Virus record (IMG/VR): IMGVR_UViG_3300010883_000525
Span: 1-22,965 of that record
Origin: a virus
DNA: 22,965 bases
Reading direction: 5' to 3' (one strand)
Notes under the pieces: generated by a model
Databases searched by the model: none
What the model saw: the letters and a program-made list of their open reading frames with translations, nothing else
What the model was told of the DNA's origin: nothing
In this document: in pieces, positions 11,803 through 20,232 of the stretch
How the letters are laid out: each line of letters begins with the position of its first letter
How positions within the stretch are numbered: position 1 is the stretch's first letter
Program-made: the position numbers and the translations under genes

Positions 11803-14095
11803 GATACAGCACTCTATTTCAACAGTCCAAAACGTTGATTCTAAACGTTATGGATTGTCTCAAGAATTGAGAAATAAAGCGTCGATACCCTCGACGCTTA
11901 TTTCGTTAAAAGATATACCGTACTCTTCGTTCAATAGAAACTCTAGCATTGAGACAGCTAACGAGTTAAAATCTATAAAGCAATCTCAAAGAAATATTCC
12001 TGAATGGTACACTCCTGAATATGCAGAAAGACTAGATAATGATTTCTTAGGACTATTTAAAGATTATGCAAAAACTAACGATTTAAGCATAGACGAAAGA
12101 TATATAACAGAAACACTTAAAGATTTAGATGGTTTTATAATTTCTTTAAAGGGTTTTTATGATAGGCCTAGACCTGCTGATTTAAAAGACTACCATGGGG
12201 TTAATATAGATGTTGATAAAAGCGACACTTCGCAAACTCCTTCGTATCCAAGTGGGCATGCATTACAGGGTAAGTTAATCTATAGATTGTTAGAGATAGA
12301 CAACCCGTCTCATTCGGAAAATCTCAAAAAAATAAGTGATCAAATAAGTTATGCCCGCATACTCAGGGGGGTTCATTTCCCGAGCGATAATGAATTCGGC
12401 CATAGAATCGTAGATAAATATTTAATGCCCAAAATAAATAAAACTGTGTATTTAAAAACTAAAGCATCCAAGCAAATTATGAAAAAAGATAATCCCTTTA
12501 AGTACATAAGCTCCTTTGAGAGCGAGATTGCAGCGTCATGTGTTGATGGTAGCTGTAAGAGATTTAATATTAGCGAAGCTTCACTAGACACATTAAGACC
12601 GCTAATTCCAGAAGAAGTAGACTTAAGTAAGAATATAGACTTACTTGGGGTTGCATTCAATGCTGCAGTAGTAAATAAATTTAATAAAAATGGTGATGGT
12701 ATAGATACTGAGACAGCCCTAACTGTTAGTGATTATTTTATTAATAAACCAACTAACATAGAACACAATAAAGAAAAAGTAGTTGGTCATATTATCTCTT
12801 CCGCATTTAGCGACATAAGCACAAGCGAACTTTTAGACCCAGAACAATTAGCTGGAACATTAGATCCTTTTAATATTGCATTAGGCGCTTTAGTTTATAA
12901 AGTTGTTAATCCATCATTTGCTAGGATGTTAGAGCAGACAGATGATGGAGAGGAATTTCACGATCAGATATCAGCAAGTTGGGAGATAGGGTTTAATGAT
13001 TACTACATAGCTCTCGGCAGTAAAGACTTGAAAGAAGCTGAATTAATTACTGATAGAGCGCAGATAAAAGAATTTAAACAATATCTTCAAGCTTACGATG
13101 GTGAAGGCAAGATGGAGGATGGTACCTTAGTTAATCGTCTAGTAATTGGGGAAATATATCCTTTAGGGATAGGCTTTACAGCTACTCCAGCCGCTGAAGT
13201 AAAGGGGGTTGTAGTTAAAAATCAACAAAAAATACAACTGCAAAAAGACAAAGCAGCCGCAGAGGTTATAGAAGTAAGGAATACGCATACAGTTCAAAAA
13301 AGAATTAAAAGTAAAAAAAATAGTTCCCTTTCTGAAGAAAATGATGTAAACAAGTCAAACGCATTAATTATGGATACTAAAGATCTAATAGAACAAATCG
13401 AAGGCCTGTTAACGGACCAGCTTAAATCTAAGCTACCTGAAGAGGCTATCGCTAGCGTTTCTAGAGTAATGATGGACGCCATCAAGCAAAAAGACGAACT
13501 TTGGCAAAACGCAAAGGCTGAAAAAGAAAACGCCCTTTCCGAAGCTAAAGAACGTCATGACATCCTCGCAACCGAAGTTGATTCGGTTAAGGAGCAGCTT
13601 GTGGCTACAGAAAAAGCTTTAGGAGAACTAGCAGAAGAAAAACGTCTTCGCGAAGCTAAAGACCTCTTTAATTTACGCATGGGAGTCATTACTGAAGCCT
13701 ATGAGTTAAGAGAAGAAGACTTAAGAATCGTCGCGTCAGAGCTTTCTGAGCTTGATCATCAAGACGAAGCTTTCGCATCTTACAGAGAAAAACTTGACAT
13801 CATATGGGAACATAAGACTAAAGCTCATCTTAAGACTCAAGAAGAGGCCTTCCAGTCCCGCTTAGAAGAAGCGGTACAAGAACGCCTTTCAACACTTAGC
13901 GAAAGTGCAGCTTCAACAAAAACTGAATCTCCGGATACTTCTGACGAAGTAATCGAAGATATATTGGAAAATGTAGAAGAAGAATCTTCCGCTACAATTA
14001 CCAACAATAACGAAGCGGCTTCTGCTGAAGAACTTTCGCTACGAGACAGGTTTAATAAAGCCTTCTCATCTGAAAACATTCAAATCAAATATTAA
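11789..14095 (+). CDS. PAP2 phosphatase - prohead protease - scaffold fusion
   Basis: 768 residues with three parts. Residues about 60-215 carry all three PAP2/haloperoxidase motifs: K-x6-RP (Lys121, Arg128, Pro129), PSGH (154-157), and R-x5-H-x3-D (Arg190, His196, Asp200, in ARILRGVHFPSD). Residues about 270-480 read as a phage prohead serine protease: GVAFNAAVVNKFNKNGDGID, then KPTNIEHNKEKVVGHI with His326, and a candidate Ser at 395 or 397 (ISASWEIGF). From Met528 the protein is a long helical scaffold with coiled coil, ending in a charged capsid-binding-type tail (LSLRDRFNKAF). Protease-scaffold fusions are known. I do not know of a PAP2 domain joined to one. Self-cleavage would release the phosphatase inside the head. 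The scaffold half uses codons more like the capsid gene than the first half does. The gene start overlaps the previous gene by 14 bases. Confidence 0.8.
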   Translation: MLKPKIQHSISTVQNVDSKRYGLSQELRNKASIPSTLISLKDIPYSSFNRNSSIETANELKSIKQSQRNIPEWYTPEYAERLDNDFLGLFKDYAKTNDLSIDERYITETLKDLDGFIISLKGFYDRPRPADLKDYHGVNIDVDKSDTSQTPSYPSGHALQGKLIYRLLEIDNPSHSENLKKISDQISYARILRGVHFPSDNEFGHRIVDKYLMPKINKTVYLKTKASKQIMKKDNPFKYISSFESEIAASCVDGSCKRFNISEASLDTLRPLIPEEVDLSKNIDLLGVAFNAAVVNKFNKNGDGIDTETALTVSDYFINKPTNIEHNKEKVVGHIISSAFSDISTSELLDPEQLAGTLDPFNIALGALVYKVVNPSFARMLEQTDDGEEFHDQISASWEIGFNDYYIALGSKDLKEAELITDRAQIKEFKQYLQAYDGEGKMEDGTLVNRLVIGEIYPLGIGFTATPAAEVKGVVVKNQQKIQLQKDKAAAEVIEVRNTHTVQKRIKSKKNSSLSEENDVNKSNALIMDTKDLIEQIEGLLTDQLKSKLPEEAIASVSRVMMDAIKQKDELWQNAKAEKENALSEAKERHDILATEVDSVKEQLVATEKALGELAEEKRLREAKDLFNLRMGVITEAYELREEDLRIVASELSELDHQDEAFASYREKLDIIWEHKTKAHLKTQEEAFQSRLEEAVQERLSTLSESAASTKTESPDTSDEVIEDILENVEEESSATITNNNEAASAEELSLRDRFNKAFSSENIQIKY
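13370..14095 (+). CDS. Possible separately started scaffold protein
   Basis: An in-frame ATG at 13370 (Met528 of the fusion) would give a 241-residue free scaffold, as lambda Nu3 is made from within gene C. The context TTAATTATGG resembles the A/T-rich starts of the head genes (before 10747, 14099 and 19008), none of which has a Shine-Dalgarno sequence. Codon choice changes near this point toward the CTT, CGT, GCT and GAA-rich style of the following structural genes, as expected if this half is made in greater amount. No promoter is evident, so it would need internal translation initiation. Confidence 0.4.
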   Translation: MDTKDLIEQIEGLLTDQLKSKLPEEAIASVSRVMMDAIKQKDELWQNAKAEKENALSEAKERHDILATEVDSVKEQLVATEKALGELAEEKRLREAKDLFNLRMGVITEAYELREEDLRIVASELSELDHQDEAFASYREKLDIIWEHKTKAHLKTQEEAFQSRLEEAVQERLSTLSESAASTKTESPDTSDEVIEDILENVEEESSATITNNNEAASAEELSLRDRFNKAFSSENIQIKY

Positions 14096-14098
14096 ATT

Positions 14099-14776
14099 AT
14101 GGCTATAAGACTACTACCATTCCGTCAGTACGCCGAAGAAGATGTTGTAAATCTGTACGCCAGTGACAAAGTCAACGCACAAGTTGATACTGTTCAGGGC
14201 GGCGGAGATGCTGGCATCTTTGTCAAGGTCAGTGCTGGGGACTTCAGTCTTGATCCCATCCAATACGCAGATAGTACTTACCTCGGTAAGACTGATTATC
14301 CGTTTATTGGGAGAGATCAATACCCGTCAGTCCCACTCAAAATAACGCCCGCTACGTCCGGTTCTACCGTTCTGGGGATTACATTGTTACAAACCGCCCT
14401 CGCGGACGAAAACGGTGAAAAGCTTCTCTACTATCCGCAGAAAAAGCTAGAAACTCAATCCGTCCTTACAGGAGAAGCCGTTCCCGTTCTTGGGAAAGGT
14501 ATAATTACTTTAGCTAATGGCGCAGGCTCTTTGCCTCGTGCGATTGATGGCGACGTAAATATTGGAGACCACCTTTGGGTTAGAAATGCTGGACTTGTTA
14601 CTGGAGTAGCTACTCCTGACTTAGTTCCTGCTGACTGTCAAAGCATTGGCCAAGTAATTGGAACTGGAGTTCGCGAAAATCGCGGTGTCTCTACTGACCA
14701 ATTTGCTGGAGCTTCTGTTGGGACAGGCGTTGCTAACCAAAGCGGACTCTATGCTGTTGTTCGTATTAACTGCTAA
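14099..14776 (+). CDS. Probable head decoration protein
   Basis: 225 residues, starting three bases after the scaffold stop and ending 12 bases before the major capsid gene. It is a beta-rich protein with many Gly, Val and Thr residues. It begins MAIRLLPFRQYAEEDVVNLY, followed by a Gly-rich turn (VQGGGDAGIFVKVSAGD), and ends in a compact segment (QSGLYAVVRINC). The place between scaffold and capsid is where decoration or stabilisation proteins (gpD-like) are commonly encoded. It is larger than lambda gpD (about 110 residues) and could have two domains. A head fibre is an alternative. Codon use resembles the capsid gene, which suggests high expression. Confidence 0.6.
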   Translation: MAIRLLPFRQYAEEDVVNLYASDKVNAQVDTVQGGGDAGIFVKVSAGDFSLDPIQYADSTYLGKTDYPFIGRDQYPSVPLKITPATSGSTVLGITLLQTALADENGEKLLYYPQKKLETQSVLTGEAVPVLGKGIITLANGAGSLPRAIDGDVNIGDHLWVRNAGLVTGVATPDLVPADCQSIGQVIGTGVRENRGVSTDQFAGASVGTGVANQSGLYAVVRINC

Positions 14777-14788
14777 CTTTTAAAGATA

Positions 14789-15907
14789 ATGAATATTACT
14801 CTTAAGCGCACCGACGAGCAAGTAGAGCTTGTAAAGGCGATGGCATCCCGTGACCGTACCATAGCGTACGAAGCTCAAGCCGCTCTGGCCGAGTTCATGG
14901 GTCCCGTACTTGCGGAAGTTGTTAACCAAGCTCCTGTAGTGAGCAATTTGTTTAGCTCTTTTTCATTTAACGCCGATAGTAACCCTAGTCTTCCACTTGA
15001 TCTCTATTATGATATCAATGCTGATGACTATGTTAAGGTTTATAGTACAACGGTCCCCGGTGGTTTACCCACCAACCAAGTGCTTCCCACTGCTAGTGAA
15101 TTAAAATTCACAACCTATCGTCTCGATAGTGCTGTAAGTTTTGATCGTCGCTACGCTCTTCAATCACGTCTTGACGTGATCGGGAAGTCAATGACCCGCG
15201 TTGCTCAGGAAGTTCTGTTAAAGCAGATTTCTACCTCAGCAAATCTTATCCTTGGATCTTTGGCTGATGCCGAAACTAATGGGGAATCTCATGTCATGGA
15301 CCAAGCGTCTGCGACACTTGGATTCACATTGGCCGACTTCAATAAGCTTGTAACTAAAGCAAAACGCATTAATACTGCGTGGACCGGTGGTACAGCAGAA
15401 GGAGCCGTAAAAGGAATTACTGATCTCATTGTTTCTCCTGAAACAATGGAAGACCTTCGTGCCATGTCTTACAACCCTGTAAATACGGCTCAGGCAGCTT
15501 CTGGAACAACTTCCATCGCTGCTCCTGAATCCTTCCGATCTGGTGTTTTCACCAACGGTGGAGTGCCAGAATTATATGGTATCGGACTTATGGAAATCAA
15601 TGAGTTAGGACCTAACAGAAAATTCTGTAGGCTCATGAATACCTTTATGAGTGCATCTAGTGTTCCGGGCAACTCTTCGTTGTTCGGAGCTGGAGATGAC
15701 CTCGTTATTGGTATTGACCGATCACGCGAATCTTTGATTCGTGCAGTTGCAACTGATGCTGAAAGTGGCGCTGAGTTTACGCTCACCGCTGATGATCAGT
15801 ATAGCAACCGTCAGCAAAAGCTGGGTTGGTTCGGCTCTCTTGAAGAAGGTCGTATGATTGTCGATAACCGCGTTCTTACCGGCGTAGTTGTTGCAGGTCA
15901 CGGTTAA
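14789..15907 (+). CDS. Major capsid protein
   Basis: 372 residues, in the range of HK97-fold capsid proteins. The N-terminal helix (EQVELVKAMASRDRTIAYEA) is followed by an E-loop-like stretch, and later come helix-rich segments (LDVIGKSMTRVAQEVLLKQI) typical of the spine helix and a core of beta strands ending in LGWFGSLEEGRMIVDNRVLT. It follows scaffold and decoration genes and is followed at once by the strongest terminator of the window, as expected for the most abundant virion protein. There is no long N-terminal delta region, in agreement with a separate scaffold. Only a weak AAAGA precedes the start. Confidence 0.88.
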   Translation: MNITLKRTDEQVELVKAMASRDRTIAYEAQAALAEFMGPVLAEVVNQAPVVSNLFSSFSFNADSNPSLPLDLYYDINADDYVKVYSTTVPGGLPTNQVLPTASELKFTTYRLDSAVSFDRRYALQSRLDVIGKSMTRVAQEVLLKQISTSANLILGSLADAETNGESHVMDQASATLGFTLADFNKLVTKAKRINTAWTGGTAEGAVKGITDLIVSPETMEDLRAMSYNPVNTAQAASGTTSIAAPESFRSGVFTNGGVPELYGIGLMEINELGPNRKFCRLMNTFMSASSVPGNSSLFGAGDDLVIGIDRSRESLIRAVATDAESGAEFTLTADDQYSNRQQKLGWFGSLEEGRMIVDNRVLTGVVVAGHG

Positions 15908-15930
15908 TAACCGAATCTGAAAAACATTTA

Positions 15931-15962
15931 AAAACCCGCCCTCGTAAGGGGGCGGGTTTTTT
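15931..15962 (+). terminator. Strong intrinsic terminator after the capsid gene
   Basis: AAAACCCGCCC (15931-15941) pairs perfectly with GGGCGGGTTTT (15950-15960). A C-G and a T-G pair extend the stem toward a GTAA loop, and T continues to 15962. It closes the head operon 24 bases after the capsid stop codon. Confidence 0.92.
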
Positions 15963-15976
15963 ATATTCTCTAAAAG

Positions 15977-16004
15977 TTGAATTTCGTGTAAAATCGAGTA
16001 TAAT
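15977..16004 (+). promoter_or_regulatory. Sigma70-like promoter for the neck genes
   Basis: TTGAAT (15977-15982), a 16-base spacer and a perfect TATAAT (15999-16004) lie just after the terminator. The expected +1 is near 16011, leaving an 18-base A/T-rich leader with no Shine-Dalgarno sequence before ATG 16029. GTGTA occurs inside the spacer at 15986. This restarts transcription for the neck and connector genes. Confidence 0.6.
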
Positions 16005-16028
16005 AATACTTTAAAACCAATTATTACT

Positions 16029-16472
16029 ATGCCTAAACAAAAAAAGAAAACACCGGTTCGCGAAACATCCAAAGCGAAATCTATTAAAAAACCTACGTCA
16101 CCTAGGACTGTCCTAGACAATATGAAAGTGGCTGACGGACGAGCCAGTAATATGGCGAACACTATCGACGAAGTAAAGAACCTAGAAGAATTACTAGGGG
16201 TCAAGCAAAGCAACCCTTTTAGAACTACCAGTCAAGAGATCTTGACCGAGAGGTTAACAGAGATGACTTTGACAGATCTTCAATCTTTCGCTGTTACTTT
16301 AGGGATACTGCCTAGTGGGAACAAATTAAATTTAAAAACTAAAATCATTAAAGCTTTTAAATCTCACGGAGGAGCAGGAGCTGGCTACAATATTGGCTGG
16401 CAGAGACCCTTAGTGGACCCTACTAGTCAAGCAGCAGCAGATATATTAAAAATCTCTAGAGAAGGTTTCTAA
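16029..16472 (+). CDS. Virion-region protein with SAP/Rho-N-like segment
   Basis: 147 residues. The first 30 are basic and Pro/Thr-rich and probably disordered (MPKQKKKTPVRETSKAKSIK). Residues about 74-112 (LTERLTEMTLTDLQSFAVTL, then GILPSGNKLNLKTKIIKAF) have the helix-turn-helix look of SAP or Rho-N-terminal domains, which bind nucleic acid. Similar segments turn up in small phage proteins beside the capsid gene. The C-terminal part is Gly-rich and ends DPTSQAAADILKISREGF. The next gene starts at the base after its stop codon. A DNA-contacting head or neck role is possible but unproven. Confidence 0.6.
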   Translation: MPKQKKKTPVRETSKAKSIKKPTSPRTVLDNMKVADGRASNMANTIDEVKNLEELLGVKQSNPFRTTSQEILTERLTEMTLTDLQSFAVTLGILPSGNKLNLKTKIIKAFKSHGGAGAGYNIGWQRPLVDPTSQAAADILKISREGF

Positions 16473-16970
16473 ATGGCTAAATTGGGGGAGGTAGCTACTC
16501 AGATTTATGATAATGAGTTCGATGACGAGACGACTGAGTTAAAAAGAAAATATAGAATTCAGCGTATTTCTGGATGGCTGGAGGGAAATTTAGGGCAGTT
16601 TAATAATTTGTGCTATACAAGTTTTGGCACAGGCTCGGAATTTAAACTTGAGGAATCCAGTATATTATCTCAATTATACTTAGCAGACTATTATACCAAG
16701 CAAGCTAGATGTGTTCTTAACCAATCTGCTACAGGATCTACAGACTGGACTCGTTTAAGTGAAGGAGATACTACTATAGTAAGAACTAATAAAGTAGACC
16801 TATCAAGAGTTTATAGAAATTTAGCGAAAGATGCCTCTGAAGAAATAAAAGAGTTAGTCTATTCTTATAATTCTTTTCAAGCTCAACCGGTTCAAACTGC
16901 CGGATTTGACGGGGGTTTCGTAATTGGAAGTGGAAGCGGAGCTTACTTTAGATATCCATATCTTCCCTAA
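16473..16970 (+). CDS. Probable head-tail connector (adaptor)
   Basis: 165 residues. The N-terminal two thirds are helical (IQRISGWLEGNLGQFNNLCY, ILSQLYLADYYTKQARCVLN, YRNLAKDASEEIKELVYSYN), as in gp6/gp15-type adaptor proteins that bind the portal. A Gly-rich tail ends in aromatic residues (GSGSGAYFRYPYLP). AGAGAAGG at 16457-16464 provides a Shine-Dalgarno sequence. As the second gene after the capsid terminator it is in the usual place for the first connector protein. The exact family was not confirmed. Confidence 0.6.
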   Translation: MAKLGEVATQIYDNEFDDETTELKRKYRIQRISGWLEGNLGQFNNLCYTSFGTGSEFKLEESSILSQLYLADYYTKQARCVLNQSATGSTDWTRLSEGDTTIVRTNKVDLSRVYRNLAKDASEEIKELVYSYNSFQAQPVQTAGFDGGFVIGSGSGAYFRYPYLP

Positions 16971-16975
16971 TTACG

Positions 16976-17422
16976 ATGGGCTCTCTTATTTCAGATAGTG
17001 ATAAGGTTAATATAGGTAATGTATTTAATGATATGCATGATACATTCGCTCAACCTGTTACTGTATTCCAACAAGAAAATGCTATTTTCGTTTCTACTAA
17101 TAGTACATACAACGCACTTTATGGGCGCTTAAATAACCAGCAAACCACTAGATCGAAAGTTACACAAACCACTGTTCAAGCAAGGATACTTTACCGTCAA
17201 GACCAAAAAGAAATAGATTTGCCCGGTACTAGAGCGCAAGTAAATGTGCCCTTAGGGGAAGGAGTAGTGAGGGTGAAAATTGACCCTGCTGGCTATGAAT
17301 TATTCAAGAAGGCTACTAATATTGAGATTGATGGTCAAGCATTGCGAATAGTAACAGACGCAGGAAGAATAGGACCTTTCACTGTTCATTTTTACACTCT
17401 TTATTTAAGACAGGCTGATTAA
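16976..17422 (+). CDS. Probable head-completion (stopper) protein
   Basis: 148 residues, mainly beta after a short helical start. It begins MGSLISDSDKVNIGNVFNDM, and a long strand-rich section follows (VQARILYRQDQKEIDLPGT, EGVVRVKIDPAGYELFKKAT, GPFTVHFYTLYLRQAD). Size, beta content and place between adaptor and tail-completion genes suggest the stopper ring that closes the head after packaging. The start lies five bases after the previous stop and the end overlaps the next ATG by one base (TAATG). Confidence 0.5.
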   Translation: MGSLISDSDKVNIGNVFNDMHDTFAQPVTVFQQENAIFVSTNSTYNALYGRLNNQQTTRSKVTQTTVQARILYRQDQKEIDLPGTRAQVNVPLGEGVVRVKIDPAGYELFKKATNIEIDGQALRIVTDAGRIGPFTVHFYTLYLRQAD

Positions 17423-18039
17423 TGAGAAAAGCTAGGATAAATATTAAGGGATTAAAATCAGAAATAGCAAAAAAAGGATTTCCGACCTTTAAAGCGCAAG
17501 CTGTGCCCAGAATTGAAAGAAAGTTTAAACAAGAAACTCTCAAGCTTTTAGCGGCATTTGAAGATCATCCCGTAACGAAAGAGATAAGAGAAGGCCCCGG
17601 AGCAACAAATTCCTCGGGAACACTGGGTGGATATGGAAACCTTTTTACTTTTATTGGTTTTGGAAGTGGTCAAGATCCCATTTCTCCTATCAGGAGTTTG
17701 CTCGCTAAGTCCATAAAAGTGGTGGCAGTAAGAAAGAAAAGAAACGAGCTGGGCCTTACCTTAACCTTTTCCGTACCAACAGAAGCTCAAATAGCCGAAG
17801 TAAGTCCTTTACCATGGGCGACCTCAAGTTGGGTAGAAGCTGTAGAAAAAGGAATGAGTGGAGCTGGTAGGTATCTTTACTCACAGCAAAAAGGAAGATT
17901 TAAAACAAGTAGGTCAGGTCAGGGTATCGAAGCAAGTGTGGAAATAAGGGGATCTTCGACCTCTCAGCCGATACAATATGTATCTAAGTTGTTATCCAAC
18001 ATGCTTAAAGATATAGAAAGATCTCTCAAGAGAATATGA
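17422..18039 (+). CDS. Probable tail-completion or neck protein
   Basis: 205 residues. The basic N-terminal part (MRKARINIKGLKSEIAKKGF, then RIERKFKQETLKLLAAFEDH) is followed by Gly-rich loops (GPGATNSSGTLGGYGNLFTF) and a mixed domain ending in a helix (KLLSNMLKDIERSLKRI). The arrangement resembles HK97 gp10-type neck proteins, which often begin with a basic helix, but the similarity is only in pattern and order. Its start shares one base with the previous stop, and its end overlaps the next start by four bases, so it is translationally coupled on both sides. Confidence 0.5.
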   Translation: MRKARINIKGLKSEIAKKGFPTFKAQAVPRIERKFKQETLKLLAAFEDHPVTKEIREGPGATNSSGTLGGYGNLFTFIGFGSGQDPISPIRSLLAKSIKVVAVRKKRNELGLTLTFSVPTEAQIAEVSPLPWATSSWVEAVEKGMSGAGRYLYSQQKGRFKTSRSGQGIEASVEIRGSSTSQPIQYVSKLLSNMLKDIERSLKRI

Positions 18040-18953
18040 AACCACAATTTGACCACAAGGTACTTAGTAGTTTTTATTTATGGTTCGACGATAGAATAAC
18101 AAGATACGGCGAAGCTGTAGAAACAGGAATTAACCAACAGTTTTATTATTCTAATCTGAATGTAGATATTCCATCTAATCAAGTAGCTTACTATAGCCCC
18201 GACCGTCAGTTAGTTGCGAATGGTACAGGAGTTCCTTCAGGAGTCTATATTAGTGGTGGTGCCTTTGGGTCGTCTTATTCTTGGGTGGATCAAGGCGGGG
18301 ATACCAATACAGGTTTATTAATTGATTTTGACAAGGGAAGAGTTATATTAAAGTCTGAGGTAGGAACTACTCTAGCTATTAGTGGAGATTTTGAAAGAAA
18401 GACGATGAATTGTTATATAACAAACGAGTCAGAAGAAGAGCTACTATTTAATACTGATTTTCTTCTCTCTGCCGAGGAGGATGAAACATTTTTACAAAGC
18501 GTAACAGGCCTAGGTACTCCTAATTATACAGTACCAGCATCTTTCTTAAGTTATAACTCAAGTAATAACGTGCCTTTTGCTCTAGGAGGAATGCAAGATA
18601 CTAAGAGTCATATCAGAGCATTGGTTATAGCTAATGATAATTTTAGTTTAGATGGAATGCTTTCCTTGTTTAGAGACTCAACAGAAACTTGTGTTCCTTT
18701 AGTAGATTTTGCTAATTTTCCATTTGGAGAATATTTTCATATAAAAAATCCTCCTTATACCTATACCGGAATTTACAGTCAGATCATGGACAATAATGGC
18801 AATTATGCTTTTATTGAAAAAATAACCTGCTCGAAGATGTACGATACAGCAGGTTCTGCTACTACTATTCCTCGTAATATGAGGATTGGTTTTATAGACT
18901 TTACTATTAGTACGCCAAGACTTCCTAAATTAGACATTGCTCCTAGCGAATAA
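18036..18953 (+). CDS. Virion structural protein of the neck-tail junction, unknown
   Basis: 305 residues, strand-rich with many Asn, Ser, Gly and Phe residues. The opening (KVLSSFYLWFDDRITRYGEA) is helical. The middle has a Gly-rich, Ser-rich stretch (GVYISGGAFGSSYSWVDQGG) and several short beta segments, and the end reads NMRIGFIDFTISTPRLPKLD. No enzyme motif is present. As the last gene before the tail-tube gene it may be the tail terminator, though it is about twice the usual length, or a neck decoration protein. I do not recognise a family. Confidence 0.5.
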   Translation: MKPQFDHKVLSSFYLWFDDRITRYGEAVETGINQQFYYSNLNVDIPSNQVAYYSPDRQLVANGTGVPSGVYISGGAFGSSYSWVDQGGDTNTGLLIDFDKGRVILKSEVGTTLAISGDFERKTMNCYITNESEEELLFNTDFLLSAEEDETFLQSVTGLGTPNYTVPASFLSYNSSNNVPFALGGMQDTKSHIRALVIANDNFSLDGMLSLFRDSTETCVPLVDFANFPFGEYFHIKNPPYTYTGIYSQIMDNNGNYAFIEKITCSKMYDTAGSATTIPRNMRIGFIDFTISTPRLPKLDIAPSE

Positions 18954-19007
18954 AAAAGTTCTCTTTTAAGATTTTTTGCTGTAATAAGGGTTAAACATTT
19001 ATTTATT

Positions 19008-20159
19008 ATGGCTAGAAAACGTATTATCTATCAAAGTGAGGCCCTCTATGCGGGCAAGACTGGAGAATCCAGCCCCCAACAACTACATCGTGTTCAAGAT
19101 GTTAGTCATTCCATTGAAGTGGCTAGACAGGACATTAATGAGTTTGGTAAGCTGGCTGCTCTTAGTCGTGAAGTTATTGAACCACCAACAGTTGGGTTGG
19201 ATTTTACCTATTATGTGGTTGATGGCTTTAATGAGGCAAGCGGGTTAGGATTTACCGTTCAGGGTATAACAACCGACGCACAAACAAGTGCTGTATCAGG
19301 GCTTATGGCCGAGCAGACAACTATCAACGATGTAGCAGAAAAAAATTATTATATTTTAACTGTACCAGAAGGAGAGGATGCGAGTTCGCTTCCGAAAGCA
19401 ACACCTTATACAGCAGGTGAATATTTAAACATGGGAGTCATTGGTGTAGGTAATGGATATATTACTAGTTATACTATGGACGCTTCTGTTGGAGATATTC
19501 CTACGGCTAGTTGTAGTATAGAAGCTTCAAATCTTAGATTTGATAAGAGTGGCGACGGATTTCAGAACCCTGCGATTTCTACTACTGATGGAACCGCAAA
19601 ACCGGGTACCGTTAAAATCCCTAAATCCACTACTGGTAATCTTTCTGCTGCGGCTTTACGCCCCGGTGATGTAAGTATAACTTTTGGATCTGCGGGCTTG
19701 CAAGCTGGTGGAGCGATCTTACCCGGCATGACTGCTGCTGGTACTGATGGAGCTTCAGGAGCTAATGTTCAAAGCTTTAGTATTGATTTACCATTAGGTC
19801 GTACACCTCTTCAACGTATGGGTAATATATTCCCATTCTCTAGAGAGTTAGACTTTCCTATCGCGGTATCTATGTCAGTTACTGCTAACTTAACCGAAAT
19901 TGCTTCAGGAGCGCTTCGTGATCTGCTTTGTAATGAAGCTATTAAGCGTGACATCGTAGTTACAATGAAAAATCGTTGTGACGGTGGTAAAAGTATGGTA
20001 TACACAATGAAAGGTGCTATCTTAGATTCTCAAAACATGAGCTCTACTATTGGCGACAACAAGAGTGTTGAACTTTCATTTAGTACTCAAATTGGCGGAC
20101 CTTCTGATAGCGCAAACGGAATCTTTATATCCGGCACAAGCGGAGCTTGGAATCCGTAA
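19008..20159 (+). CDS. Probable major tail tube protein, duplicated fold
   Basis: 383 residues. Two halves share the same order of elements. Each begins with a VQxxSxSI-type strand (VQDVSHSIEVARQDINEFGK and VQSFSIDLPLGRTPLQRMGN), continues with an FxxxxxxxVS/T strand block, and ends with a strand pair around a G-D-I/N-type turn (YTMDASVGDIPTASCSIEAS and YTMKGAILDSQNMSSTIGDN). T5 pb6 has such a doubled tail-tube domain and builds trimeric rings that mimic hexamers; the same may hold here. The leader at 18954-19007 has TGTAAT (18980-18985) without a clear -35, then an A/T-rich stretch without a Shine-Dalgarno sequence. A strong terminator follows. Three paralogues come next. Confidence 0.75.
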   Translation: MARKRIIYQSEALYAGKTGESSPQQLHRVQDVSHSIEVARQDINEFGKLAALSREVIEPPTVGLDFTYYVVDGFNEASGLGFTVQGITTDAQTSAVSGLMAEQTTINDVAEKNYYILTVPEGEDASSLPKATPYTAGEYLNMGVIGVGNGYITSYTMDASVGDIPTASCSIEASNLRFDKSGDGFQNPAISTTDGTAKPGTVKIPKSTTGNLSAAALRPGDVSITFGSAGLQAGGAILPGMTAAGTDGASGANVQSFSIDLPLGRTPLQRMGNIFPFSRELDFPIAVSMSVTANLTEIASGALRDLLCNEAIKRDIVVTMKNRCDGGKSMVYTMKGAILDSQNMSSTIGDNKSVELSFSTQIGGPSDSANGIFISGTSGAWNP

Positions 20160-20180
20160 TATCGATCATTATTTCAAACA

Positions 20181-20214
20181 AAAAAAGCCTTCGGTTCTCG
20201 CCGGAGGCTTTTTT
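20181..20214 (+). terminator. Strong intrinsic terminator after the tail tube gene
   Basis: AAAAAAGCCTTCGG (20181-20194) pairs with CCGGAGGCTTTTTT (20201-20214), with one G-U pair and the loop TTCTCG. It separates the presumed abundant tube protein from the three paralogous genes, which would then be read at lower level by read-through. Confidence 0.9.
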
Positions 20215-20232
20215 GTGTAAAGAGGAATAGGT

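Noticed and set aside
15722-16213. 163-codon minus-strand ORF
   Set aside because: It runs antisense to the end of the major capsid gene, through the strong terminator and into the next gene, with no start signal or recognisable protein.
18954-18979. A/T-rich stretch as a possible terminator before the tail tube gene
   Set aside because: The A6 and T6 runs are not joined by a G/C-rich stem, unlike the two clear terminators at 15931 and 20181.
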